Shown here in pieces: positions 21,422-32,655 of a stretch of DNA of 64,000 nucleotides. The notes under the pieces were generated by a model. The model was not told the DNA's origin and ran no database searches. It saw only the letters and a program-made list of their open reading frames with translations. Each line of letters starts with the position of its first letter. Positions within the stretch are counted from its first letter, which is position 1. The DNA is from Symbiodinium natans (lineage: Eukaryota; Sar; Dinophyceae; Suessiales; Symbiodiniaceae): positions 644,337 through 708,336 of the forward strand of contig CAJNDS010001002.1 of NCBI GenBank assembly GCA_905221605.1, written 5' to 3'. A program made the translations under genes and the position numbers.

Positions 21422-21545
21422 GATCAGCTTAGTTGAGATCTTCATCTGGATCTTCGTGACGGCGAGTGTCCTGATGGTTTCCAACAGCCTGATTCCGATG
21501 CCCGTCACGAAAGGGGAGGACTGGACTGCGGCTTCCCCCCAAACC
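21422..21545 (+). CDS. exon-like island with membrane helix
   Basis: Reads ISLVEIFIWIFVTASVLMVS then NSLIPMPVTKGEDW. One clear transmembrane segment. Sits between a G/C homopolymer hairpin (21050-21300) and the 21.6-23.3 kb repeat region. Confidence 0.55.
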
Positions 21546-21639
21546 CTTGAGGAAGGGTTTAGGGTGAAGGGTGAAGGGTGAAGGGTTTGGGTTTAGTTTT
21601 TTCCCGAAAGCATCGCGAAGGGTTCTTCCGTGCGAAGCG

Positions 21640-23300
21640 CATAGAGTCAAGTGCATAGAGTTAAGTGCATAGAGTGAAGTGCACAGAGTGAAGTGCATAG
21701 AGAGTGAAGTGCATAGAGTGAAGTGCACAGAGTCTAGTGCAACAGTGAAGTGCACAGAGTCGAATTCACGAGATTTTAGTACAATATAGTCGAATTTACG
21801 AGATTTTAGTAGAATTTTAGTACAATTTAGTAGAATTTATGAGACTTTAATAGAATTTGGTAGACTTTCGTACCTAGGGTTGTCGTCATCGATCGGGATT
21901 GCAACCCTCTGCGGATTTCGGCGTGGTCGTGGTGCTAACACCCTCGTTTTTTTTACGTGTCTTGTGCGCCGCGGACAGCCTTCTGCGGGTTTCGGCGTGG
22001 TCGCAGTGCTAAAACTCTCGTTTTTTCGCGCATTTTTTCGCGCGCGCGCGTCAACCCTCTGCGGGTCTCGGCGTGGTCGCGGTGCCAAAACCCTCGTGTT
22101 CTTGCGGTTTTTGACATACAAACGCAACCCCTCTGCGGGTTTCCGCGTGGTAGAGGTGCCAAAACCCTCGTGTTTTGCGTCTTGACCGAAAACGTCCTTT
22201 GTAGTACAACAGTAGTACTGTGTAGGGCCGGCGCGCTCAAGATCCTCCTCTCTAGTACAAAAGTAGTGTTGTCTAGGGCCGGTGCACGCTTTTAGGCTGT
22301 CAAAATCCCCCTCTGTAGTACAAAAGTGGTCCTGAATAGGGCCGGCGCTGGGGCTCGAATTCCGGGGCCTCGAAAACCTCGCAAATATCGTGGGACTCGA
22401 ATTCCGGGATCGCAAATATCGTGGTACTCGAATTCCGGGGTGTCGAAAACTTTGCAAGCATTGTGGGACTCGAATTCCGAGGCCTCGAAAACCTCGCAAA
22501 TATCGTGGGACTCGACTTCCGGGGTGTCGAAACCCTCGCAAATATCGTGGGACTCGAATTCCGGGGCATCGAAAACATCGCAAATATCGTGGGACTCGAA
22601 TGTGAATGCCATGCAGTTGAAGTGCATAGAAGTGCAGCGCACAGAGTATACAACCATAGAAGTGCATACAGTTGTCCAAGTGCATACAGTTCGAGTGCAT
22701 AGAGTGAAGCGCATAGAGTTCATCCTCCTCAGTTCAAAAGCAGTACTGCAAAGGGCCGTGGTCGGTGTGGAATTCCGTTCGCTCTGAAACCTCGCAAATG
22801 CTTAGAATCCTGCCTGCAGCACGAAAGCGTATGCACCGTCACACATCAAACCGGATGCTCTACATGCGTGCATGCTGAGTTGTTGCTTCCTGAAAGGCGC
22901 TATGGACTATGGCTTGGACTACAGAGCGCCTGCCGATGATGCTCATGGCTGACGGCTCTCGCGTTGGATATTTTTGTATTTTCTTTCATGGCTTCGCGTG
23001 GATTGGACGTGCACAGCCGAGTCGGGTGCACACAAGTGAAGTTCATACAGTTGCTCAAGTGCATTAAGTTGAAAAATGTGGAGTTCAAGTCCGTTAACTT
23101 CAGATGTATTGAATTCCAATGAAGTGTATAGAGTTGACCACAAGTGCATGGCCTTCAAGTCAACATACTTGAATGCCATGCAGTTGAAGTGCATACATGT
23201 GCAGTATACAAGTGAGTGTGCAACCATATAAGTGCATACAATTGTCCAAGTGCATACAGTTCGAGTGCATAGAGTGAAATGCATAGAGTCAACACACGGA
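21640..23300. repeat. satellite-rich region with four interleaved repeat types
   Basis: (i) AAGTGCATAGAGTG-type 14-bp units at 21640-21765, 22610-22720 and 23030-23300. (ii) Four copies of a roughly 60-bp unit with CTCTGCGGGTTTCGGCGTGG at 21900-22190. (iii) TAGTACAAAAGTAGT..TAGGGCCGGCG units at 22200-22350. (iv) Six copies of a roughly 42-bp unit, GGGACTCGAATTCCGGGG..CGCAAATATCGT, at 22350-22610. Open frames on both strands are periodic consequences of unit length. Confidence 0.8.
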
Positions 23301-23365
23301 AAATCGATGGGCCAATCGTCTTCTAGTTTTTTTTGGGGGGAAGGGGGGGGGATTGTAAAAGCTCT

Positions 23366-23505
23366 ACTTGGAGGTTCATGGTACTTACTAACCCAATCAT
23401 AACTGCACTTTTCGCTGTGCTTGTAACCATACTCGGGCACTTGAGGGGCTTATCAGTGGGTTAGAAGTACAGTTCTCATTGGTTAAGAAGTACTATGAAC
23501 CTCCA
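23366..23505. mobile_element. hairpin element, family 4
   Basis: CTTGGAGGTTCATGGTACTT / AAGTACTATGAACCTCCAAG arms, nearly perfect. Confidence 0.85.
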
Positions 23506-24188
23506 AGCAACCCTGATATGGGGGTTTACGATTTTAGGGGGTACCTTATTGGGGTCCTTCTTGTAAGGGAATCCTATTTTCTGGGGGGTGTATATTAGGG
23601 TGTCCCTCATTTTCGCAAACCCCGACTTCTCTGATGTTAAAGGGTTAGAGTCAAGGGCTTCCAGACCTTCCGGACCTTTTTCAGGCTTGCGGCTTCCAGG
23701 GATTCTGGGCCTTCTAGGGCTGGTTTTAGGGTTTAGGGTTTCGGGTTTAGAGTTCAGGGTGTTTAGGGTTTAGGGTTTAGCCCTGCATGCTGGGAGGTTT
23801 GAACCGGCCAAGTTTTGGGGTCTCTGGTTCCCTCACGCGCATTGAAGCCTCATCTACTGGCATCCCTGCACCCGGAAAGATCAGCATCCAAACGCCGAGC
23901 CCATGGTTTAGGGTGTAGGGTTTAGGGTTTAGGGTTTAGGGTTTAGGTTTTACGCGGATCGCCAGAACAGAAGACTGGGAACTGGGGTCGAGTTACGAGT
24001 GCTTAAGCTGTCATTTTTCTCCCGATCTCCATGCTTACTTGTTGAGCCGTTTTACAATGCTGAACTGTTACCTAGGACCTAGGACCCCAAAGTAGGCCCT
24101 TTTTCCCTTTCTTTAGAAGTTTAGGTTCGCCTTATCAGCCCCCTGTAAACCAACAAAAGGGCTCCCTTTTTTTATTCCTAGGTTACTG

Positions 24189-24330
24189 ATGGGTCTTGCA
24201 ACCGATCACACATCAACTCAGATACCTACCTTCGACTTGTTGGGCTGGAATATGCTGGAACCCCTTCCCCCAGCCCCACCCAAGAACTCTCTCTTGCCTC
24301 GGGGGGTGTTCAAGGATAAGGGTTTAGGTG
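24189..24330 (+). CDS. exon-like island
   Basis: Reads TFDLLGWNMLEPLPPAPPKN then SLLPRGVFKDKG, Pro-rich, immediately after a hairpin element. The hairpin sequence may contribute its first codons. Not recognised. Confidence 0.35.
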
Positions 24331-24467
24331 CAAGGGTTTGGTTCAGGGTTCAGAGTTTAGGGTTTGAGTTTGTAGGTTCAAGGGGGTGGGATTTCATGAT
24401 TAAGTTTTAAAGGTTCAGGTTTCAGTATAAAGTTGCAGGGTTTAGGGTTTCCTGAAGCCAAACATTC

Positions 24468-24672
24468 AGTGGCCGCGGAGGACGGCTACTGCCACACCGC
24501 CTCAGTCGCCTGGGCTGCGTTTTGGAAGCGGCCTGTTTCGCCGGTTTAGGGTTTTGGGTTTAGGGTTTAGGGTTTGTGGTTTAGGGTTTAGGGTTTAGGG
24601 TGTCTGCAGTTCCTCGGCGAATTACAGCGCTTAAAGGGCCCGCATGTGTACTTTACATCCTACACCAGGGAA
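24468..24672 (+). CDS. two exon-like islands
   Basis: 24468-24533 reads AEDGYCHTASVAWAAFWKRP; 24605-24672 (after CTGCAG) reads FLGELQRLKGPHVYFTSYTR. A heptamer block (24541-24600) separates them. Frame linkage was not established. They may lead to the terminal exon at 25411. Confidence 0.45.
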
Positions 24673-24852
24673 TGTCGGGTTTGGAAGGTCACGACCTCTG
24701 AACCCTAAACCCTAAGGCCTAAGCCCTAAACCCTAAACTCTAAACCACAACCCTCGGAATCATTTTGAGACGAAGATGTTGGGAAGACTCACAGTTCCTG
24801 GGGAAGGCGGCTACTTGAACATCATTTCTTGTTTGAGTATACAAACCAATAC

Positions 24853-24890
<38 letters not shown>

Positions 24891-25035
24891 AGTTATATGA
24901 TATTATATCATATTATATGATATTATATCATATTATATAATATTATTTCATATTATATCATATTATATCATATTATATCATATTATATTATATTATATTA
25001 TGTGATTTTGTATACATATATATATATATATATGT
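24853..25035. repeat. AT microsatellite
   Basis: (TA)n run followed by about 12 copies of a TATTATATCA-type decamer, then another (TA)n run. Confidence 0.9.
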
Positions 25036-25410
25036 ATACATATACATGCATACACAATTTTGTTGCTGTACCAAAGTCTTTATACTGTTCGCAGGAAAAA
25101 AGGAACTCAGCAAAAAGAGTTAAAGTTGATAGCCGGCGTGGTTTGCTTCGAAAAAGGGTATCAGCGCGTAGGCTGAGCCGAGACTTATCCACGGGCTTCT
25201 CTTAATAAAAAAAAGTGGCGTGTCAGGTCTTGCCAAGCGGTGTGTCCACGAGCATGCTGATTTTCCAGGCGCGCCGTCAGTCCTCAACCCTCTACCCTAA
25301 ACCATTTAGGGTTTAGGGTGAAGTGTTTAGGGTTTAGGCTTTAGGCTTTAGGCTTTAGGGTTTAGCGTTTCGGGTTTAGGCTTTAGGGTTTAGGGTCCTC
25401 AACCCCTCAG

Positions 25411-25491
25411 GCCGCCGAAACCCCGAAAAAGACAGCTAAGTTCTATGTTTCGAAGACTGTGAAGCCATTGTCGCGCCGCACGAACATCTGA
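25411..25491 (+). CDS. terminal exon of unrecognised gene
   Basis: After CCCCTCAG acceptor: AETPKKTAKFYVSKTVKPLS then RRTNI and TGA at 25489-25491. Basic C-terminal tail. Marks the end of a + strand gene whose earlier exons are probably among the islands at 18-25 kb. Confidence 0.6.
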   Translation, partial: AAETPKKTAKFYVSKTVKPLSRRTNI

Positions 25492-26341
25492 GAGCAGCCC
25501 TGGTTTTGGTTTAAGGCTTTGGGGTTTAAAGTTTGGGGTTTAGGGTTTATAACTTAGGGTTTATAGTGAAACCTGCAACGTGGCTGGGCTGGTTAAGCTC
25601 GTGGTTTCTGGGCTCAGATAGCCAGTTCCCAAGTTTCCAAGAGCGTTGCCCTAGCTGGAATTCTGCACCCTTTCCTTCCTAAACCCTAAACCCTAAACCC
25701 TAAACCCTAAACCTCACATGAACCCCCCTTCCTTAAGAACCCATATTTCTCTGAAGGTGTTCTCCACCTTCCTTGGCTCGGCTGGCTTCAGCCACTTTCT
25801 CTCGAAAGCAAGAGGTTTAGGGTTTAGGGTTTAGGGTTTAGGGTTTAGGGTTTAGGGGTCCGGGGGTCTTGTGGGTTTGGGTCTCGGCTCTGTGGTCGGC
25901 TAGATCTGCCAGTGGACCCTTTTTCCCATTTTCGGGTGGCCTTGGTTCCTCATGAAGCTACCCAAGACGAGCAGGGAGCTTTTTCAGTTCCTAGGTAAGA
26001 GGGTTTGTGGCCAGCACGGGGGGGTTGATCTAAGTCATGTTGTTTGGGGCGTCTACCCTAAACCCTAAACCCAAAACCTTAAATCCCAAACCCTACGCCC
26101 TCCCTAAACCTCTACTCTAGTAGTAAGAGTCAAGTTTTCTGGCAGTTGTGGTTGCGGGAGCAGTCGGTGTCTACCGCCAGGCCAAGCTCGCAAAACAAGC
26201 AACAAAAGACTCGGTTTAGGGTTTACACTACTTGCTTTAAGAACCACCCCACCCCAAAAAATAACCGACATGATAATCCCTCTATTTCCCTTGTAAGGAA
26301 GATACTTCTTTATTTTTTGCAAACAGTAGTTGAAGGTTGAG

Positions 26342-26440
26342 AGCTGCGAGGTATCATCGCCCAAGCCGCCCATCATGCGCTTCCAGACAGCACCAGCGTC
26401 TCTGCCTCCCTCCCCTTGCAACTGCGTCAGTGTAGAGTTC
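26342..26440 (+). CDS. exon-like island
   Basis: Reads LRGIIAQAAHHALPDSTSVS then ASLPLQLRQCR, just after a hairpin element (26228-26338). Not recognised. Confidence 0.4.
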
Positions 26441-26727
26441 GGGGTTGAGACTAGGAACCGTAAAGCCCTGAAAAAAAAAAACCTAAATCCCCGAAACAAA
26501 CCTGAACCCCCAAAATCCTAAAATCTCAGTCGCTTTCGGATTCTTCGTCCTTACTCTGCCGAAGCATCGCATCCCGAACCCCACCCATCAACCCCGCCAT
26601 AGGGTCCTCCAAACGATTTGGGGTTTAGGTTCAGGGGTGCAAGGTTGGTAGGGTGTAGGAAAGTAGTAGGGATTAGGGTTTAGGATTTAGGGTTTAGGGT
26701 TCAGGTGTGCAAGGTTGTTAGGGTTTA

Positions 26728-26825
26728 GGGTTTAGGGCTTTGGGCTTTGGGCTTGGGGCTTTGGGCTTTGGGCTTTGGGCTTTGGGCTTTGGGCTTTGGG
26801 CTTTGGGATGCTTTGGGCTTTTGGG
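26728..26825. repeat. GGGCTTT heptamer array
   Basis: About 13 units of a telomere-variant heptamer, TTTGGGC, continuous with normal TTTAGGG units. Confidence 0.9.
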
Positions 26826-27295
26826 TCTGGGGTCTTTTTAGGGGCTTTGACGTTTAGGCCCAAGGCATCAGACGTAGACGCGCAAGCCAAATTCCACAAA
26901 ACCTCCAAACTTTCCAGCTTGGTGCCTCTCGCCGCAAACCTTCCACCAACCCAGCCATTTAAGGGGGTGTAGGCGGTGTAGGATTTAGGGTTTAGGGAAG
27001 TAGGCAATTCATAGACTCCCTTAAAGGGCTTATACACAGGGGGAAGCGAATTTAGCCACAATCCTTCGAGATGTTTCTGTAAAGTCAGGGGAAGCCGTGG
27101 AATCAAAGCCTGAGGCCTCAAAGGAGGAGCTCCCTTTACAGTGAGGGACCTTAGGGGTTATTTGTAAACTTATAACCTGGAATTGTGGTAATCACTGGGG
27201 GCGATGTCAGGAATTATTTTTGTGATTAAAGTGTGTTTTTTTTGTAATCGGTATGTGTGAATAATCTGTAGCTGTGGCGATGTGGGGTTTGGAAT

Positions 27296-27412
27296 CTGTG
27301 AAAAAAGTGTAAAAAATGTGATTCTGCTGTTCCTGGACCGTTGGCATCTGTGAAAAATCTGTGAAAAATCTGTGAAAAATCTGTGAAAATCTGTGAAAAA
27401 AGTGTGAAGGAA
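27296..27412. repeat. TCTGTGAAAAA tandem repeat
   Basis: Successive ATCTGTGAAAAA/AAGTGTGAAAAA units. The same motif occurs on the arms of the large inverted repeat at 28040-28110 and 29125-29165, and in CACAAAAAA form at 29840-30040. Confidence 0.8.
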
Positions 27413-27546
27413 TGCGCAGCTCAAGTGAAGGACCCCGCGTGTGGTTGGCTACTAGACTAGTGAGTGACTAGTGACGTAGCTACTTGATTAGACTGAAGAT
27501 TTTGACACTTTCAGGAAGCTACACTCTATCGAATCTTAGCCTAGGC

Positions 27547-27640
27547 CGTTATACACATGTCTGGCTGGCGGGTTCGACGTGGGAAGCTGGCCAATGTTTA
27601 TTCTTTTCTGCTCACTTCTCTGTCGGACTTGCAGGCTTAA
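27547..27640 (+). CDS. exon-like island
   Basis: After AGCCTAG acceptor: AVIHMSGWRVRRGKLANVYS then FLLTSLSDLQ, ending at CAG|GCTTAA (possible GC donor) or a stop two codons later. Not recognised. Confidence 0.45.
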
Positions 27641-27738
27641 CGTTTAGGTTTAAGTTTAGTTTTAATTAAGTCTTTAAGTTTACTTTAGTTTAATTTTAGT
27701 TAAACGGGGATGCTGCTACGGCCGCTGGGGGGTTCCAG

Positions 27739-27864
27739 ATGGCGTTCAAGCACAATTGCAGAAGGATTCTTTCTGTCCCGGGCATCGAATATATTGAAAA
27801 TCTATCTGAAGATCAAATTCGGCCCGAACTCATAGAGATTTTTCTGTTGGCTTTTAAATCTTAA
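27739..27864 (+). CDS. 41-codon exon or small ORF
   Basis: After TTCCAG, an ATG opens a complete frame: MAFKHNCRRILSVPGIEYIE then NLSEDQIRPELIEIFLLAFK and TAA. Composition is protein-like and predicts an amphipathic helix. It could be a terminal exon rather than a separate gene. Sits 70 bp before the AT-rich element at 27930. Confidence 0.5.
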   Translation: MAFKHNCRRILSVPGIEYIENLSEDQIRPELIEIFLLAFKS

Positions 27865-27929
27865 ATTTAACTTCGACGTATGTCTGAGATATTCAATAAT
27901 CTTAACAATCAAGGAATGTGATGCGCGGG

Positions 27930-29320
27930 ATAGATGCTTGGCGGGGGGCGGGGGGGCGGGGGGGGAGGGGCGGGGAAAGGGGGGGGTGGGGCGGGGTGGG
28001 GGCGGGGGGGGGGTGGGGGCGGGTGGTGGGGGGGGGGGGTGGGTGGCAAATTTTTCACACTTTTTTCACACTTTTTTTACACATTTTTCACATTTTTTTT
28101 CACAGATTTGCCGCTATTTGATTTTAATTAAATTTTAAATAAGATTTAAATTAAATTTTAATTAAAAATTACAATTTTAATTATCTTTTTAATTAAAAAT
28201 TAATATTTTAATAAGAATTTATTTAAATTTTAATTAAAAATTAATATTTTAATAGGAATTCTTATTAAAATATTAATTTTTAATTAAAAAAATTAATTAA
28301 AATCGTAATTTTTAATTAAAATTTACTTAAATGGTCTCCCTCTCCTTCTATCCTCCCTACTCCTTCTCTCGCTTCCCCCTCTCCTCTCTCTCCTTCCTTT
28401 TTTCTTCCTCTCTCTCGCTTACCTTCTCTTCCTTCCTTCCTCTCTCCTCTTATCTGTCCTCTCTGCTATTCTGCCGCCTCTCTCTCCTTCCTTTAATTTT
28501 ATTACAATTTGAATTGTTTTTGATTAAAAATATATTTTAATAAGACTTCATTATTAATTATTTTATATTACAATATTAATTGTTAATTAAAAACTAATTA
28601 AAATTCTAAAATTTTTCATTTAAATTGTAATTAAAAATTCCCAAATTTTTTATTACTTTTAATAAAAAGTAATATTTAATAGGAAATTCTTATGAAAAAT
28701 ATTTAATGCTAATTAAAAGCTAATAAAATTGTTAACACAATAAATTATTTTAAAATTTAAATAATAAATACAAAAAAAAAAAAAAAAAAAGATTTAATTT
28801 TAATTTACAAATATTAGGATTGTAAAATTTTTATTAAATGATTTTTTTTTAATTTCTTATTTTAATGAGGGGGGTTTAATTAAATTTTAATTAAAAACCA
28901 CAATTTTAATTATTTTTTTAGTTAAAAATTAATATTTTAATCAGAATTCCTATTAAAATATTAATTTTTAATTAAAAGGTCAATTAAAATTGTAGTTTTT
29001 AATTAAAATTTAAATAAATTCTTATTAAAATATTAGTTTTTAATTAAAAAGATAATTAAAATTGTAATTTGTAATTAAAATTTATTTAAATCTTATTTAA
29101 ATTTAATTAAAATCAAATAGCGGCAAATCTGTGAAAAAAGTGTGAAAAAAGTGTGAAAAACTTGTCCCCCCCCGCCCCGCCCCCCCCCCTTCCCCCTCCC
29201 GCCCCCTCCCGCCGCCCCCTTCCCGCCCCCTCCGCCCGCTCCCCCGCCACCCCCCCCTCCCCGCCCTCCCCCACCCCCCCCCGCCACCCCCACCTCCCCC
29301 ATTCTTCACTCCCCCTCCTT
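27930..29320. repeat. 1.4-kb inverted-repeat element with AT-rich core
   Basis: Left arm: G-rich tract (27945-28040), TTTTTCACACTTTTTTCACA, then AGATTTGCCGCTATTTGATT. Right arm: the reverse complement in mirror order (AATCAAATAGCGGCAAATCT at 29111-29130, then TGTGAAAAAAG repeats, then a C-rich tract 29165-29310). The core is extremely AT-rich (TTAATTAAAATT-type motifs, poly-A near 28772) with one CT-rich segment at 28330-28500. The frames inside are low-complexity. No transposase seen. Confidence 0.85.
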
Positions 29321-29329
29321 CCTCTCCCT

Positions 29330-29494
29330 CTCTCCCTCCCTCCTTTTTTCTTTCTCTCTCTCTCTCTCTCTCTTTCTGTTTCTCTTTCTTTTTATCTTTT
29401 TCTCTCTCTGTATATCTCTTCCTTCCTTCCTTCCTTCCACTGCACATGGCCCCCCTCGTCTCTCTCTCTCTCTTTCTCTTTCTCTTTCTCTGTC

Positions 29495-29525
<31 letters not shown>

Positions 29526-29544
29526 CTCTTTCTCTCTCTTCCTC

Positions 29545-29579
<35 letters not shown>

Positions 29580-29610
29580 CTTGCTCTTTCTCTTTTTCTC
29601 TCCATTTTTT

Positions 29611-29644
<34 letters not shown>

Positions 29645-29670
29645 CCTCTGTCTCCCTCTTTGTTTTTCTT
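29330..29670. repeat. CT-rich microsatellite
   Basis: TCTCTCTTTCTC-type repeats; open frames on both strands are compositional. Confidence 0.95.
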
Positions 29671-29814
29671 TGGTTTGTTTGCGCAGTACAGAAAAAGAGC
29701 GGATGCAACCGAGTGCCCAGCCGCTAGCCGCCAACCATTCACCACCGGTATCCGTTAGGCCAGGTACACACGTGTGACACCCCCAAGGCAACCCAAAACC
29801 ATTGCGCAGAAAGA

Positions 29815-30060
29815 CAACAGAAAGACAACGAAACAAGACACAGAAAAATCACAAAAAAATCACAAAAAATCACAAAAAAACACAAACAAAACACAAAAAA
29901 AACACAGATTAGAGATCCTGACCAGAGGGCAGAACAAACAAGAAACACAGAAAAAAAACACAAATAAATCACAGATCCGACATGGGGTCTCCAAGCATTT
30001 CTCAAATAAATCACAGATGCAAAAGACAAAAAAACACAAATAAAATACAAAATAATTAAA
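29815..30060. repeat. A-rich CACAAAAAA repeat
   Basis: Repeated ATCACAAAAAA and ACACAAAAAA units. Confidence 0.85.
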
Positions 30061-30210
30061 TCCTGAAATCCAATCTTTACCACGAAATCCCGGTTATAAT
30101 TGTAAACCCTAGCCAAAACACATTCCAACGACGCCAGCGCTACAAGCAATACTCAATCACACTCTTCAACCTTAAACCCTGAGCCCGAAAGCTTTCAAAG
30201 CTCGAGACCC

Positions 30211-30325
30211 CGGAGGTTCGTGAAGCTTGATGAGGACGGGGAGTACAACTTTCAAAAGAAGGCATGGGCTGCCTTCTTCTTTCTGCAGCTGCCCTTGCTG
30301 AAGGCGGCTCGTGAAGTTTTGCTTG
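30211..30325 (+). CDS. exon-like island
   Basis: Reads VKLDEDGEYNFQKKAWAAFF then FLQLPLLKAAREVLL: an acidic stretch followed by a hydrophobic helix. Likely a membrane-protein exon; not recognised. Confidence 0.55.
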
Positions 30326-31038
30326 GTGGGGGGGGGGGACCCTGAACCCTAAACCCGAAACCCTAAACCCTAAAAGGTTTGGGATTAGATTCCATGCTAA
30401 GCCATTTTAGGGGGTACGTGTTTTTTTTTTTTGCTTTGTTGGTTGCTAGACTGACACCGAGACCCTCAAGCCTGTTCCATCCTCAAGAACCCTAAGCCCC
30501 CAAACCTCAACTGCCCTGCTTCATCACGAGGCCCTAGGCCTTTAGAATTTCTAAAGGCTTTGCCTTCCAGCCCATACATTATGGGGGTCTTAAGGGAGGG
30601 GGGTTTCTTGGGGGGTAGGTACCTAGGAACCTTAGGGAGCCTCAGGGAGTGTTGAGGAGTATTGGGGGACCTTGGGATACATACCCCCCTTGAAACCCCC
30701 CCCTCCCTTAAGAACCCTATCAGTAAACTCCCAAAACACCCTGAAAGCCACCCCCCCCCCCCCCCCCCTCCCCTAAGAACCCTATAAGTAAACGCCCCAA
30801 ACACCCTGAAAGGCAAGGTTCTGGAACCCTAAGCCTAAGCCTCCCAACAACCCTGCGACTCATGGCCTGGCTGCTGGGCAGGCAAGCGTTAAGCTTCTGT
30901 GGTGTGTAGCGTGGCGGGGTTGTTAACTGAATAAACCCTGCACCCTAAACCCTAAACCCTAAACCATGAACCCTATCTCCTCCGAGCCACCAAGCCACCG
31001 ACCCTGATTCTCTCCATCCACCCATCAACAGGTCCTTC

Positions 31039-31092
31039 TTGGATTCATCCCCATGTCGATGCCACCGGACTCCTTCAGCTCCTTGTCTTTAC
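31039..31092 (+). CDS. exon-like island ending at a telomere-repeat donor
   Basis: Reads VLLGFIPMSMPPDSFSSLSL and joins TTTACAG|GGTTTAGGG. Confidence 0.45.
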
Positions 31093-31375
31093 AGGGTTTA
31101 GGGTTTAGGGTTTAGGGTTTAGGGTTTAGGGTTTAGGGTTTAGGGTCTGGTGTTCAGGGTAGGTACCTGGGGAACCTTAGGGAAGCTTTGGGGGCCTTAC
31201 GGAGTAGTGGGGGGGGGGTATTAGGGAACCTTGAGTTACATACCCCGCTTGAACCCCCTGCCGGCCCTTAAGAACACCTATGTGTCTGTTAGGGTATTTT
31301 ACTATTCTTTTGCTTAAGAACCGCAGACAAAAGCCTATACTACCCTTTAATGGAAGCCCTCTCTTTTTTCTGCCT

Positions 31376-31475
31376 GGTTCTTAGTAGGGAATGAGGGAAT
31401 GAGGGCCCTGTGTATACCCTTCAAAGGATTACATAGGACCCTCATTCCCTCATTCCCTGCAAAGAACCAGGGGGT
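31376..31475. mobile_element. hairpin element, family 7 (GTAGGGAATGAGG)
   Basis: TGGTTCTTAGTAGGGAATGA / TCATTCCCTGCAAAGAACCA arms. Related at 43856-43942, 47299-47376 and 61749-61805. Confidence 0.8.
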
Positions 31476-31905
31476 TTCTTTGGGGGGGCTTCTTCGGCAA
31501 ATAGTAGTTGAGGCTTTGCAGTGCTTAGGGCTTCTAGTTATTGATTATTTTGTAAGTTGCATCATATTCTCAGAATGCTATAGTAACATATTTTACTAAC
31601 GCATGTTTATGTTCGAAGACCTTTTATTCCATTCTTAGATTTTCAGATGATTAGATTACCCCTCCGGCCCTGAAACTCTAAAGCCCTAAAACCCTAACCC
31701 CAAAAACTCTAAAACCCGAAAACCCTAAACCCCAAACTCTATAACTCCTAACCTTTAGAAAATCCCAAGCCTAAAGCCCTAAGCCCTTGCAAAACCCTAA
31801 AACTCTAAAGCCCTAATCCCTAAACCCCAAACCCTAAGCCCCTAAACCCTAAAACCCTAAAACCCTAAAACCCTACACCCCTAAACCCTAACCCCTACTG
31901 CCAAG

Positions 31906-31990
31906 GCATCCCAGTGGACGTGCCGGAGACGCGGCAGAACCTGGCAGGGGGCAAGTACACCACCAGCCGGGGCTCCCGGAGAAGATTCAT
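31906..31990 (+). CDS. exon-like island
   Basis: Reads YCQGIPVDVPETRQNLAGGK then YTTSRGSRRRFM, immediately before a TTTAGGG block. Not recognised. Confidence 0.5.
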
Positions 31991-32655
31991 GGGTTTAGGG
32001 TTTAGGGTTTAGGGTTTAGGGTTTAGGGTTTAAGGTTTGGGTTGAGTGTTTAGGGGTTTAGGAGTTTAGGGTTTGGGGGCTTAGGGTTTTAGAGCTTCAC
32101 AACCTAAAGTAGCAGGGTTTGTGGCTTAGGGTTTCAGGGTTTTGGGTTTTGGGCTTCAGGGTTTAGATAGGGTTTGGGGTTTTGGGTTTTGAGGTTTAGG
32201 GTTGAGAGGTTTTGGGGTTTGGGGTTTAAGGTTTAGGGTTTAGGGTTTTAAACTTTGGGGTTTGGGGTTTAGGGTTCCTCTTCTGTTCTTGGGGTTAGTG
32301 GTTCAGGGTGTAGGGTTAAGTTTTCGGGCTTAAGGGTTTACGGTTTGGGGTTCGGGGTTTGAGGTTTTTGCGGTTCGCAAACAAAACCAGATTAGGGGCT
32401 TGCTGGGTTTGGGTTCAGGGTTCAAGGTGCAGCTTTGTCTGGGGCGCTTGAACCCTAAACTTCACCCCTCCCCCCGAAACACGCTACACCCAACCTCTCC
32501 AACCCCAGCTACAAGTCCTGCGCCCTAAACCCTAAACCCTAAACCCTAAACCCAAAAGTTTGGGTTACTACAACTCCTACGCCCTGAGGGTGGCAACATT
32601 CGCCTCGAAGCATACCCCCTATTCTCCGACCAAGACACCTAAAACTACTACTTCT

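Noticed and set aside
21837-22700. 287-codon open frame on the - strand
   Set aside because: It is periodic because the satellite units (about 42 and 60 bp) are multiples of three; other frames on both strands are open for the same reason.
24998-25205. Overlapping frames on both strands beginning in the TA repeat
   Set aside because: The N-terminal parts are microsatellite. A basic stretch after 25096 could be an exon, but neither frame nor splice partner could be shown.
29103-29836. Long open frames of 117-201 codons on both strands
   Set aside because: They run through CT-rich and C/G homopolymer repeats and encode only Arg/Glu/Lys or Ser/Leu/Phe low-complexity sequence.
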